Under the pieces are notes generated by a model, which searched no databases, was not told the DNA's origin, and was given only the letters and a program-made list of their open reading frames with translations. From positions 1 to 64,000 of the forward strand of contig NZ_OLMK01000030.1 of the NCBI RefSeq assembly GCF_900290235.1: DNA of 64,000 nucleotides. The letters run 5' to 3'. The first letter of the stretch is position 1; each line of letters starts with the position of its first letter. The position numbers were made by a program, and so were the translations under genes. The stretch comes from Streptomyces sp. MA5143a (lineage in GTDB: Bacteria; Actinomycetota; Actinomycetes; Streptomycetales; Streptomycetaceae). Of the stretch, positions 1 to 7,824 are shown piece after piece.

Positions 1-386
1 CGGCCGGGGCATGGGCCCAAAGAGGAGGGGACAGAAGAGGGCAGGGGGAAGAGGCCGAGGGAGCGCGCGCGAACGAACGGGGGACCGATCGCAGGGGCGC
101 TCGTGCACCAAGGGGTGCGCCCGCGGAGGGCTCGTGAACCGGGCAGAGGGTTCGAGGGGAGGGGTGTGCGGGCAGCGGCGGGACGCCGGAGGCGCGCTCG
201 GCGGCCAGCGGCCGGGCGCCGCGGACACGCGGGCGCGTCCGGGACGCGCCGGATCGGCCCGGAGGGCCGTCCAGGGGCGCGGGGAACTGCGCGACCAGCC
301 ACAACGGACCCGCATCCCGACGACGCGCCCCCTCCCCCACCCCCTCCCGCCCCACCCACCCCAGCGGAGCGCTTACGCTCTCCCCC
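1..386. other. Intergenic stretch with no convincing gene
   Basis: No reading frame here has plausible codon use or a recognisable product. The only recognisable item is one half-copy of a recurrent hairpin repeat near 272-316. A possible -10 (TACGCT, 374-379) lies 7 nt before the ATG at 387 and would give a leaderless transcript. Confidence 0.6.
272..316 (-). repeat. Streptomyces-type intergenic hairpin repeat, half-unit copy A
   Basis: On the minus strand this reads as the same unit found near 1844, 1952, 30336, 30453 and 56895. It has a GC-rich GGGTCCGTTGTGGCTGGTCG segment, then GCGCAGTTCCCCGCGCCCCTG, whose core folds on itself. It lies between genes and carries no coding signal. Confidence 0.65.
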
Positions 387-824
387 ATGTCGCTCTACGC
401 CGCCTACGCCGGCAACCTCGACGCCCGCCTGATGTCCCGCCGCGCCCCCCACTCCCCGCTGCGCGCCACCGGCTGGCTGAACGACTGGCGCCTCACGTTC
501 GGCGGCGAACACATGGGCTGGGAGGGCGCCCTCGCGACGGTGGTCGAGGCCCCCCGCTCCCAGGTCTTCGTGGCGCTGTACGACATCGCCCCGATGGACG
601 AGGAGGCGATGGACCGCTGGGTGGGAGTCGGCCTCGACATATACCGCCGGATGCGCGTCCGGGTGCACACCCTGGAGGGTGAGGAACCGGCCTGGGTCTA
701 CGTCCTCAACGGCTACGAGGGCGGCCTCCCCTCCGCCCGCTACCTCGGCGAGATCGCCGACGCCGCGGAGTCCGCGGGAGCACCCCACGACTACGTGATG
801 GAACTGCGCAAACGCCCGTGCTGA
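387..824 (+). CDS. Gamma-glutamylcyclotransferase-like protein
   Basis: The 145-residue protein opens with SLYAAYAGNLD, which matches the substrate-loop motif (YGSNL-type) of the gamma-glutamylcyclotransferase/AIG2-like fold. Enzymes of the family release 5-oxoproline from gamma-glutamyl groups; the substrate of this one is not evident. The ATG start is preceded by TACGCT at 374-379 with no Shine-Dalgarno sequence, so a leaderless mRNA is likely. It is a single gene on the plus strand, and its 3' flank is GC-rich with short inverted repeats. The length suits the family. Acidic residues in the middle (for example PMDEEAMDRW) could supply the general base, but I cannot assign it with confidence. 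Confidence 0.75.
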   Translation: MSLYAAYAGNLDARLMSRRAPHSPLRATGWLNDWRLTFGGEHMGWEGALATVVEAPRSQVFVALYDIAPMDEEAMDRWVGVGLDIYRRMRVRVHTLEGEEPAWVYVLNGYEGGLPSARYLGEIADAAESAGAPHDYVMELRKRPC

Positions 825-950
825 GGACCGGGGGCGGGGCCGGGGCGGCACCCCGCCCCACCTCCGTCCCACACCCCCTCCGGCCCCACCTGGAGCCCCC
901 CTTGGCGGGAAACGACAAGACAACGATCCCAATCCCGTGAGGCTTGCCAT

Positions 951-962
951 CTACGCGCGTAG
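951..962. promoter_or_regulatory. Palindromic operator CTACGCGCGTAG upstream of pnp
   Basis: A perfect 12-bp palindrome centred about 30 nt upstream of the GTG at 987, which is the likely transcription start because TACTCT (975-980) sits 7 nt before it. The palindrome covers the -35 position, consistent with repression. The same sequence precedes deoC, add and the nucleoside ABC operon, with near-identical versions before both BMP genes. Confidence 0.8.
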
Positions 963-986
963 GCCCAGACCGGATACTCTCGTCGC

Positions 987-1811
987 GTGAACGCTTCTCT
1001 TCTTCCGGACGACATCCAGGACGACCCCTACGCCGCCGCCGACGCCGCCGCCGCGCGCCTGCGGGAGCTCACGGGCGCCGAGACCCACGACGTCGCCCTC
1101 GTGATGGGCTCCGGCTGGGCCCCGGCCGTGGACGCGCTCGGCGCCCCCGAGGCCGAGTTCCAGGTCACCGAGCTGCCCGGCTTCCCGCCCCCGGCGGTGG
1201 AGGGCCACGGCGGCAAGATCCGCTCGTACAGGATCGGTGACAAGCGCGCGCTCGTGTTCCTGGGCCGCACCCACTACTACGAGGGCCGCGGTGTCGCCGC
1301 CGTCGCGCACGGCGTCCGTACGGCCGTCGCCGCCGGCGTCAAGACGATCGTCCTGACCAACGGCTGCGGTGGTCTCCGCGAGGGCATGCGCCCCGGCCAG
1401 CCGGTCCTGATCAGCGACCACCTGAACCTGACGGCGACGTCGCCGATCGTCGGCGCGAACTTCGTCGACCTGACGGACCTGTACTCGCCGCGGCTGCGCG
1501 CCCTGTGCAAGGAGATCGACCCCACCCTGGAGGAGGGCGTCTACGCGCAGTTCACGGGCCCGCACTACGAGACCCCGGCGGAGATCCGCATGGCCCGCGT
1601 CATCGGCGCGGACCTGGTCGGCATGTCGACGGTCCTGGAGGCCATCGCCGCGCGTGAGGCGGGCGCGGAGGTGCTGGGCATCTCCCTGGTCACGAACCTC
1701 GCCGCCGGCATGACGGGGGAGCCCCTCAACCACGAGGAGGTCCTCCAGGCGGGCCGCGACTCGGCGACCCGCATGGGCGAGCTGCTGACGCGGGTGCTGG
1801 ACCGTCTGTAG
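987..1811 (+). CDS. Purine-nucleoside phosphorylase (trimeric, PNP/MTAP family)
   Basis: A 274-residue cytoplasmic enzyme that splits purine (deoxy)nucleosides with phosphate into base and (deoxy)ribose-1-phosphate. Visible family landmarks are the phosphate-binding GSGW near residue 40, GRTHYYEG near residue 90, TNGCGGL near 125, the purine-site FTGPHYETPAE near 195 and VGMSTV near 213. About 275 residues is typical of the trimeric class. The GTG start has no Shine-Dalgarno sequence but a well-placed -10 (975-980), so the mRNA is probably leaderless. An operator-like palindrome at 951-962 lies in the promoter. The mutase gene that follows can isomerise its sugar-1-phosphate product. Confidence 0.95.
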   Translation: MNASLLPDDIQDDPYAAADAAAARLRELTGAETHDVALVMGSGWAPAVDALGAPEAEFQVTELPGFPPPAVEGHGGKIRSYRIGDKRALVFLGRTHYYEGRGVAAVAHGVRTAVAAGVKTIVLTNGCGGLREGMRPGQPVLISDHLNLTATSPIVGANFVDLTDLYSPRLRALCKEIDPTLEEGVYAQFTGPHYETPAEIRMARVIGADLVGMSTVLEAIAAREAGAEVLGISLVTNLAAGMTGEPLNHEEVLQAGRDSATRMGELLTRVLDRL

Positions 1812-1840
1812 CCGCGGTGGAGCGGGGGACTCGGGTACAT

Positions 1841-2035
1841 GGCCGGGTGCGGGTGGTATGTGGTTGCTCGCGCGGTTCCCCGCGCCCCTGAAAAGCGACC
1901 GGGGCCGCGCCCGTGCTTCTCAGGATGGAGGGCGGGCCGCAGGCCCGTTCCCTTGAGGGGCGCGGGGAACAGCGCGAACGACCACGACGGACCCGCACCC
2001 GCCAAAACCACAGGCACCCCCGAGCCATCAGGCGC
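1841..2035. repeat. Intergenic hairpin repeat, complete inverted pair (copy B)
   Basis: A plus-strand half-unit (1844-1891, with GCGCGGTTCCCCGCGCCCCTG) is followed by a minus-strand half-unit (1952-2001), giving an imperfect inverted repeat. The centre, GGGCGGGCCGCAGGCCCG, is itself palindromic. The tail CGAGCCATCAGGCGCCCGG is shared with the copy at 56895-57035. It separates pnp from the mutase gene. Confidence 0.75.
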
Positions 2036-2082
2036 CCGGCCCCGAACCCGACGCTGACGAACAAGAGAGGTTGGACCCCGAC

Positions 2083-3714
2083 GTGCAGGACGAACTCATC
2101 GCACGGGCCAGGACCTGGCTCGCCGAGGACCCCGACGCGGAGACCCGCGAGGAACTCGCCGGCCTCATCGACGCCGGGGACACCGCGGAGCTCGCCGCAC
2201 GCTTCAGCGGCACCCTCCAGTTCGGCACCGCCGGCCTCCGCGGGGAACTCGGCGCCGGCCCGATGCGTATGAACCGCTCGGTGGTCATCCGCGCCGCGGC
2301 CGGTCTCGCCGCGTACCTGAACAAGCAGGGCTCGGCCGGCGGCCTCGTCGTCATCGGCTACGACGCCCGCCACAAGTCGGCGGACTTCGCCCGCGACACC
2401 GCCGCGGTCATGACCGGCGCCGGTCTGCGCGCCGCCGTCCTGCCCCGCCCGCTCCCGACCCCGGTGCTGGCCTTCGCCATACGGCACCTGGGCGCGGTGG
2501 CCGGCGTGGAGGTCACGGCCAGCCACAACCCGCCCCGCGACAACGGCTACAAGGTCTACCTCGGCGACGGTTCGCAGATCGTGCCCCCGGCCGACGCGGA
2601 GATCGCTGCCGAGATCGACGCCGTACGCTCCCTCGCCGACGTGCCCCGCCCCGACGGCGGCTGGGAGACCCTCGACGACAGCGTCCTCGGCGCCTATCTG
2701 GCCCGTACGGACGCCGTCCTCGCCGACGGCTCCGCCCGGACCGCGCGCACCGTCTACACGGCGATGCACGGCGTCGGCAAGGACACCCTGCTCGCGGCGT
2801 TCGCCCGGGCCGGGTTCCCGGAGCCGGTGCTGGTCACGGAGCAGGCCGAGCCGGACCCGGAGTTCCCGACCGTGGCCTTCCCCAACCCGGAGGAGCCCGG
2901 CGCGATGGACCTGGCCTTCGCCAGGGCCCGCGAGACGGACCCCGATCTGATCGTCGCCAACGACCCGGACGCCGACCGCTGTGCCGTGGCCGTCAAGGAC
3001 GGGACGGACTGGCGGATGCTGCGCGGCGACGAGGTGGGCGCGCTCCTCGCCACCCATCTGGTCCGGCGCGGCGCCCAGGGCACCTTCGCCGAGTCGATCG
3101 TCTCCTCGTCCCTGCTCGGCCGGATCGCCGAGAAGGCGGGCCTGCCCTACGAGGAGACCCTCACCGGCTTCAAGTGGATCGCCCGCGTCGACGGTCTGCG
3201 CTACGGCTACGAGGAGGCCCTCGGCTACTGCGTCGACCCGGAGGGCGTCCGCGACAAGGACGGCATCACCGCCGCTCTGCTCATCACGGAACTGGCCTCG
3301 CAGCTGAAGGAGGAGGGCCGCACCCTCCTGGACCTCCTCGACGACCTCGCCGTGGAGCACGGGCTGCACGCCACCGACCAGCTCTCCGTCCGCGTCGAGG
3401 ACCTCTCGGTCATCGCCCGCGCCATGGAGCAGCTCCGTGAGCAGCCGCCGACCACCCTCGCGGGCCTCGCCATCACCAGGGCCGAGGACCTCACCCGGGG
3501 CACGGACCGGCTCCCGCCCACGGACGGCCTGCGCTACACGCTCGACGGCGCCCGCGTGATCGTCCGCCCCAGCGGCACGGAGCCCAAGCTCAAGTGCTAC
3601 CTGGAGGTCGTCGTCCCGGTCGCCGCCCACGCCGACCTCCCCGAGGCTCGCGCGACGGCCACGGACCTCCTCGCGAAGATCAAGCAGGACCTCTCGGCGG
3701 CCGCGGGCATCTGA
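2083..3714 (+). CDS. Alpha-D-phosphohexomutase family enzyme (phosphomannomutase annotation; likely phosphopentomutase role)
   Basis: A 543-residue four-domain phosphohexomutase. The catalytic phosphoserine loop TASHNP is near residue 145, the Mg-binding DPDADR near 300, the sugar-specificity segment EEALGY near 380 and the phosphate-binding RPSGTEPK near 498. The N-terminal GTAGLRGELG is typical of the PGM2/phosphopentomutase-like subgroup. It follows pnp on the same strand, and no deoB is seen in the window, so it may convert (deoxy)ribose-1-phosphate to the 5-phosphate; this is inference. I chose the GTG at 2083 because GAGAGG lies upstream at 2065-2070; a TTG at 2071 is the alternative. 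A strong terminator follows. Confidence 0.88.
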   Translation: MQDELIARARTWLAEDPDAETREELAGLIDAGDTAELAARFSGTLQFGTAGLRGELGAGPMRMNRSVVIRAAAGLAAYLNKQGSAGGLVVIGYDARHKSADFARDTAAVMTGAGLRAAVLPRPLPTPVLAFAIRHLGAVAGVEVTASHNPPRDNGYKVYLGDGSQIVPPADAEIAAEIDAVRSLADVPRPDGGWETLDDSVLGAYLARTDAVLADGSARTARTVYTAMHGVGKDTLLAAFARAGFPEPVLVTEQAEPDPEFPTVAFPNPEEPGAMDLAFARARETDPDLIVANDPDADRCAVAVKDGTDWRMLRGDEVGALLATHLVRRGAQGTFAESIVSSSLLGRIAEKAGLPYEETLTGFKWIARVDGLRYGYEEALGYCVDPEGVRDKDGITAALLITELASQLKEEGRTLLDLLDDLAVEHGLHATDQLSVRVEDLSVIARAMEQLREQPPTTLAGLAITRAEDLTRGTDRLPPTDGLRYTLDGARVIVRPSGTEPKLKCYLEVVVPVAAHADLPEARATATDLLAKIKQDLSAAAGI

Positions 3715-3747
3715 GCCCCGGCACCCCGCCCCGCCCGAGCAGCACGG

Positions 3748-3792
3748 AAGCCCCGGCCGACGACATCACCCTCGTCATCGGCCGGGGCTTTT
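3748..3792 (+). terminator. Rho-independent terminator after the mutase gene
   Basis: A 17-bp stem with one mismatch (arms about 3748-3764 and 3774-3790, starting AAGCCCCGGCCGA) ends in a TTTT run. It lies 33 bp after the mutase stop and should end the pnp/mutase transcripts. Confidence 0.85.
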
Positions 3793-3878
3793 GTCGTGTC
3801 CGATCCGCCCTCCCGGGCACCCGAGAAACCCCGGCGGGCCCCCCACGTCCGCCGGCCGCGGTCTCCGGGGCCGGCGCC

Positions 3879-5672
3879 CTACGGCACCAGCACCAACGCC
3901 GCCACCCACACCAGCCCCAGCACCACGCCCAGCGGCCACAGGGCCCGGCCCCGGGCGGGTTCGTCGCTCGGGGCCGTGGGCCGCAGTGCCGGGTCCTGCC
4001 ACATCGCGGTGATCTCCGCGGCCGTCCGCTCGTACGGGTGGACCAGTCCGAACCGCCGCTCCAGCCGGCCCCAGCGGGGCGCGTGCGCCGTCCAGGCGGA
4101 GCCGAACCGGGGCCGGCGGCTGTCCAGCTTCAGCTCGCCGCCCTCGCACCGCACCGTCATGAGGTGGTCCCACTCGATGTGGCGGACCCCGCGCAGGCCG
4201 TTGAACCACAGTCCGTCACGGTCGGCGGTGATGCGCCACGCCGCCATGCGCGGCAGCAGCATGACGCCGACGAACCCGAGGAGGACGCCCGGGACGTACC
4301 GCCATCCGCCGCTCTCGGACAACACCATCAGCGCCGCCCACAGCACGACCACCAGACAGACGGCCCGGTCCAGCCAGCCGGCCCGCCACCGCCGTACCGC
4401 CCCGGACGCCAGCCGCTCGGTGAGCCCGTCGGCGGCGGCCGCGCGCCGGTCCGCGTACACCGCGGACCGGCGGGCCCGTGCCTTCTCCGCCGCGGTCCGC
4501 AGCCGTACCGCCCGCTCGGACAGGGCTCGCACCGGCGCCATGGACGACTCGACGACGAACTCCTCGTCCCCCGAGCCGCCACCGCCGCTCCCCGGCTCCC
4601 GCGCGCCCTCCGAAGCCTCCCGCTCTCCCGCGCCCGGGGCTTCCTCGCCCTGGGCCTCGTCGGCGCCGTTCCGCGCGTCCTCGGGGGCGCTGACGATCAC
4701 GAGTTCGCCGCCGTCGTACGGCGCTCCGTAGAGGACGGCCTCGCGCAGGGGGCCGGGCTGTGCCGCCTCCTCCGCGCCGGCGTCGAGGGAGTCGAGGAGC
4801 GCCTCCATCTCCTTCTCCTTGAGCAGGCGGGCCTCCTCGTCCTCCTCGTCCTCCTCGTCGTCGTACCACTCCTCGGCGGTGACGGTGAACATCGGCCGCA
4901 GCGCCGCCACGTCGTCGGCGGTGAAGACCTCCACGTCACCGTTGGCCCCGTCGCGCACGAGGACCCGCAGGACGGGAGCGGGGGCGCCGCGCAGCCCGGC
5001 GGCTCGGCGTCGGGCCAGCCGACCGGAGGCCAGCGCGGTGAGCCCCCAGCCGACCGTGAACCACCCGGCCAGCACGGCCTCCCGCCGGTCGGCGGGTGCC
5101 TCCCACCCGGACGCGACGAGGACGAACGCCCCGCCGAGGGCCGCGAGCACCAGCCCCAACGCGATGAGGAACCGCCCGCGCCGCAACGGCCCGACCCCCT
5201 CCGGCACCACGGCGGTGACACCCTCGGCGGCACTCAGGGCCCACATCCGCTGCGTCCGCCGCGCGCTCATCCGGAACTCGGCGAGCGCCCAGGCGGCGTT
5301 CACCAGCAGGAAGCCCACGAGGAGCGGCAGGTCGTGCGTGCCGCCGTACCAGGCGAGGACGAGGGTCAGTACGGGGCCGGAGACCCGCAGCGCCTCGGGG
5401 CGCGCCAGGGTCCACACCAGGTGCAGGGGGACCAGCGCGGCGAGGACGGGCGGTACGTCGCGGGAGTTGGCCAGCCAGAACCCGGCCGTCAGCCCGACCA
5501 TGGCCAGGGCGAGCAGATGCAGGGACCGCATCCGCACCGGCACCCACACCGGGGGCTGCGCCCGCGCCCACAGCCGCGCCTTCTCGCCGCTCCAGGCCGG
5601 GCAGCCCTCGGGCACGGCGGACTCGGGCAGCCTGCGCGACGGCCGCCCCGGGGACTCGATGTTCGTGCTCAT
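3879..5672 (-). CDS. Large integral membrane protein with acidic cytoplasmic insert and PH-like C-terminal region
   Basis: A 597-residue protein I cannot assign to a named function. The N-terminal third has about six hydrophobic segments (from LHLLALAMVGLTAGFWLAN near residue 50 to VLAGWFTVGWGLTALASG near 215). A strongly acidic stretch with repeated DEEDEE near residue 270 follows, then a long Gly/Glu-rich linker. A hydrophobic pair (LDRAVCLVVVLWAALMVL; YVPGVLLGFVGVMLLP) comes next. The segment after it (ITADRDGLWFNGLRGVRHIEW) resembles bacterial PH/YdbT-type membrane-associated domains, and a last membrane segment ends the protein. The next gene on the same strand (5858-6673) also looks like a PH-domain membrane protein, so the two may act together. 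Confidence 0.7.
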   Translation of the reverse strand: MSTNIESPGRPSRRLPESAVPEGCPAWSGEKARLWARAQPPVWVPVRMRSLHLLALAMVGLTAGFWLANSRDVPPVLAALVPLHLVWTLARPEALRVSGPVLTLVLAWYGGTHDLPLLVGFLLVNAAWALAEFRMSARRTQRMWALSAAEGVTAVVPEGVGPLRRGRFLIALGLVLAALGGAFVLVASGWEAPADRREAVLAGWFTVGWGLTALASGRLARRRAAGLRGAPAPVLRVLVRDGANGDVEVFTADDVAALRPMFTVTAEEWYDDEEDEEDEEARLLKEKEMEALLDSLDAGAEEAAQPGPLREAVLYGAPYDGGELVIVSAPEDARNGADEAQGEEAPGAGEREASEGAREPGSGGGGSGDEEFVVESSMAPVRALSERAVRLRTAAEKARARRSAVYADRRAAAADGLTERLASGAVRRWRAGWLDRAVCLVVVLWAALMVLSESGGWRYVPGVLLGFVGVMLLPRMAAWRITADRDGLWFNGLRGVRHIEWDHLMTVRCEGGELKLDSRRPRFGSAWTAHAPRWGRLERRFGLVHPYERTAAEITAMWQDPALRPTAPSDEPARGRALWPLGVVLGLVWVAALVLVP

Positions 5673-5857
5673 GGCTACCCAGACACTCGGACCGCAACGG
5701 TGCTCATCATTCGTACGACCGTACGGCCCGGCGCTGACGAGCTCTCAGTACGGGTGCCCTTCGCGGGGGACGGCGGCGGCTAGCGTCGGCGGCTCCCGTC
5801 CGCCCCGGAGCCCTCGTCAGGCGTTCCGCGCCCCCGCGTTCACCCCAGCGCGATCAC

Positions 5858-6673
5858 TCACCCGAGCGCGATCAGGATCGTCAGCAGTACGGCTCCCGCC
5901 GCCGCCGGCGCCATGATTTCCCAGGCCCAGCGGACGGTCGGCTCCCCCTGCGAGCCGGGTGCCTTCGCACGGGCCTCGCACAGCTCGCGCAGGTCGGCCA
6001 TGATCTGGTCGGTCTCGGCGCGGACGGTCCGCTCCTCCAGCGACGTACGGCCGCTGCTGTCGCCCTTGGCGGCCCTGCCGGACTCCCGGGCCTGCTGCCG
6101 GGCGACCTTCTTGCGGGCGCGCAGCGACACGGGGACGGCCCAGAGCTGGTACTTGGTCCCGGCCTCGTCGATCACCTCGTTGGAGTAACCGGAGCGCAGC
6201 GAGACGACCGAGGCCCAGGGCAGTTCGATCACCCGGAACGGGTTGCGCACCCGGAGGCGGTCGTCGTTGGCGAAGACGGCGGGCCGTACCGAGAAGGCGA
6301 CCACCAGCGGCACGGCCAGCAGCAGCGCGGCCAGGGTCAGCCAGGGCGTACGTCCTTCTCCGGTGAACACCGCGTCCGTGCCGAGCCAGACGAAGAGGCC
6401 GAGGAGCAGCACACCGCCCGCGAGACCGCCGGGCGACCGGTAGGCACGGTCCTGGTAGACCGGCTTGGCGGGGGTGGCCGAGGGGGCGGGCTTCGCGGGC
6501 TCGGCGGGCCGCGGGGCCGCGGGCGTCTGCCGGGGCCGGGCTTGCGCTGTGTCGGGAGCGGGCTCGGTCTTCGGGGTCTCCGAGGACGGCGTGCCCTCCG
6601 ATGACGTCGAGGCCGCCGAGCGCTTCCGGGTTTCCGGCTGCTCCTGGGACGACGGTCGATCCGGGGTGGTCAT
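5858..6673 (-). CDS. PH-domain-like membrane protein
   Basis: A 271-residue protein with a Pro/Ala/Thr-rich disordered N-terminus (about 75 residues), two membrane segments (GGVLLLGLFVWLG and LTLAALLLAVPLVVAFS) and a PH-like segment (DDRLRVRNPFRVIELPW, then SLRSGY). The region after that is basic, and a C-terminal membrane helix (APAAAGAVLLTILIALG) closes the protein. The ATG at 6673 is chosen because CAGAAT stands 7 nt before it, suggesting a leaderless transcript; the upstream extension has no coding character. It diverges from deoC, so the 188-bp intergenic region serves both. Confidence 0.75.
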   Translation of the reverse strand: MTTPDRPSSQEQPETRKRSAASTSSEGTPSSETPKTEPAPDTAQARPRQTPAAPRPAEPAKPAPSATPAKPVYQDRAYRSPGGLAGGVLLLGLFVWLGTDAVFTGEGRTPWLTLAALLLAVPLVVAFSVRPAVFANDDRLRVRNPFRVIELPWASVVSLRSGYSNEVIDEAGTKYQLWAVPVSLRARKKVARQQARESGRAAKGDSSGRTSLEERTVRAETDQIMADLRELCEARAKAPGSQGEPTVRWAWEIMAPAAAGAVLLTILIALG

Positions 6674-6836
6674 ACGTCCGATTCTGCACGACACCTCACG
6701 TCCACCCCGCACACGGCCCCGGCCCGCGCCTCCCCGGCCTCGGCCGACGCCCCCGCAGGCCCCCGGGCCCCGCCGGAAGCCGCCGCCCTTTTCCTCCCCC
6801 CGCCCCCCTCCGAAAGACTTCGGGGGTGTACACCCG

Positions 6837-6848
6837 CTACGCGCGTAG
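6837..6848. promoter_or_regulatory. Palindromic operator CTACGCGCGTAG in the deoC promoter
   Basis: A perfect 12-bp palindrome ending just before the predicted -10 (TATGCT, 6850-6855), which is 6 nt before the GTG at 6862. It occupies the spacer between -35 and -10, the classical position for a repressor site. It could also affect the divergent gene at 6673. Confidence 0.85.
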
Positions 6849-6861
6849 ATATGCTCGTCTG

Positions 6862-7818
6862 GTGACCATGTCCACTGCCGCACCCCACGCCCTAGCCGAC
6901 GTCACCGCGTCCGACAGCACACTGCGCCGCTTCCTCCACGGACTGCCCGGTGTGGACGCGGTCGGCCTGGAGGCGCGCGCCGCCTCCCTCGGTACCCGTT
7001 CCATCAAGACGACCGCCAAGGCGTACGCCATCGACCTGGCCATCTCCATGGTCGACCTGACGACGCTGGAAGGCGCGGACACCCCGGGCAAGGTCCGGGC
7101 GCTCGGCGCCAAGGCGGTCCACCCCGACCCCATCGACCGCACGACCCCGTCCACGGCGGCGGTCTGCGTGTACCCCGACATGGTCGCCACCGCCAAGGCG
7201 GCCGTAGCGGGGTCCGGCGTGAAGGTCGCCTCGGTCGCCACCGCCTTCCCGGCGGGCCGCGCCCCCCTGTCGGTCAAGCTGGCCGACGTGCGGGAGGCAG
7301 TCGCCGCCGGCGCCGACGAGATCGACATGGTCATCGACCGGGGCGCGTTCCTCGCGGGCCACTATCTGAAGGTCCACGAGGAGATCGTCGCCGTGAAGGA
7401 GGCCTGCGGCGCCGCCCGTCTGAAGGTCATCTTCGAGACCGGCGAGCTCTCGACGTACGACAACATCCGCCGCGCCAGCTGGCTCGGCATGCTCGCGGGC
7501 GCGGACTTCATCAAGACCTCGACCGGCAAGGTCGCGGTCAACGCCACTCCCGCGAACACCCTGCTCATGCTGGAGGCCGTCCGCGACTTCCGCGCCCAGA
7601 CCGGTGTCCAGGTCGGCGTGAAGCCGGCCGGCGGCATCCGCACGTCCAAGGACGCGATCAAGTTCCTGGTCCTGGTCAACGAGACGGCGGGCGAGGACTG
7701 GCTGGACAACCACTGGTTCCGCTTCGGCGCCTCCTCGCTCCTCAACGACCTGCTGATGCAGCGCCAGAAGCTGGCCACCGGCCGCTACTCCGGCCCCGAC
7801 TACGTGACGGTGGACTGA
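6862..7818 (+). CDS. deoC: Deoxyribose-phosphate aldolase
   Basis: A 318-residue class I aldolase that cleaves 2-deoxyribose-5-phosphate to glyceraldehyde-3-phosphate and acetaldehyde. The Schiff-base lysine is in DFIKTSTGK near residue 220. The second lysine is in GVKPAGGIR near 255, and DEIDMVIDRGAF near 155 is typical of the family. I chose GTG 6862 (VTMSTAAP) rather than ATG 6868 because TATGCT stands at leaderless -10 distance from it. The palindromic operator sits directly in the promoter. The aldehyde dehydrogenase gene follows after 6 bp and would remove the toxic acetaldehyde. Confidence 0.95.
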   Translation: MTMSTAAPHALADVTASDSTLRRFLHGLPGVDAVGLEARAASLGTRSIKTTAKAYAIDLAISMVDLTTLEGADTPGKVRALGAKAVHPDPIDRTTPSTAAVCVYPDMVATAKAAVAGSGVKVASVATAFPAGRAPLSVKLADVREAVAAGADEIDMVIDRGAFLAGHYLKVHEEIVAVKEACGAARLKVIFETGELSTYDNIRRASWLGMLAGADFIKTSTGKVAVNATPANTLLMLEAVRDFRAQTGVQVGVKPAGGIRTSKDAIKFLVLVNETAGEDWLDNHWFRFGASSLLNDLLMQRQKLATGRYSGPDYVTVD

Positions 7819-7824
7819 GACCCC

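Noticed and set aside
1..682. Arginine/glycine-rich frames covering 11-682
   Set aside because: No family, biased composition typical of shadow frames, and overlap with the credible gene at 387.
1539..1550. GTCTACGCGCAG inside pnp, resembling the operator
   Set aside because: Only the left half matches and it is within the coding region.
6601..6861. Extension of deoC upstream to 6601
   Set aside because: It would run through the operator and promoter; the extra sequence is Pro/Arg-rich without similarity to aldolases.
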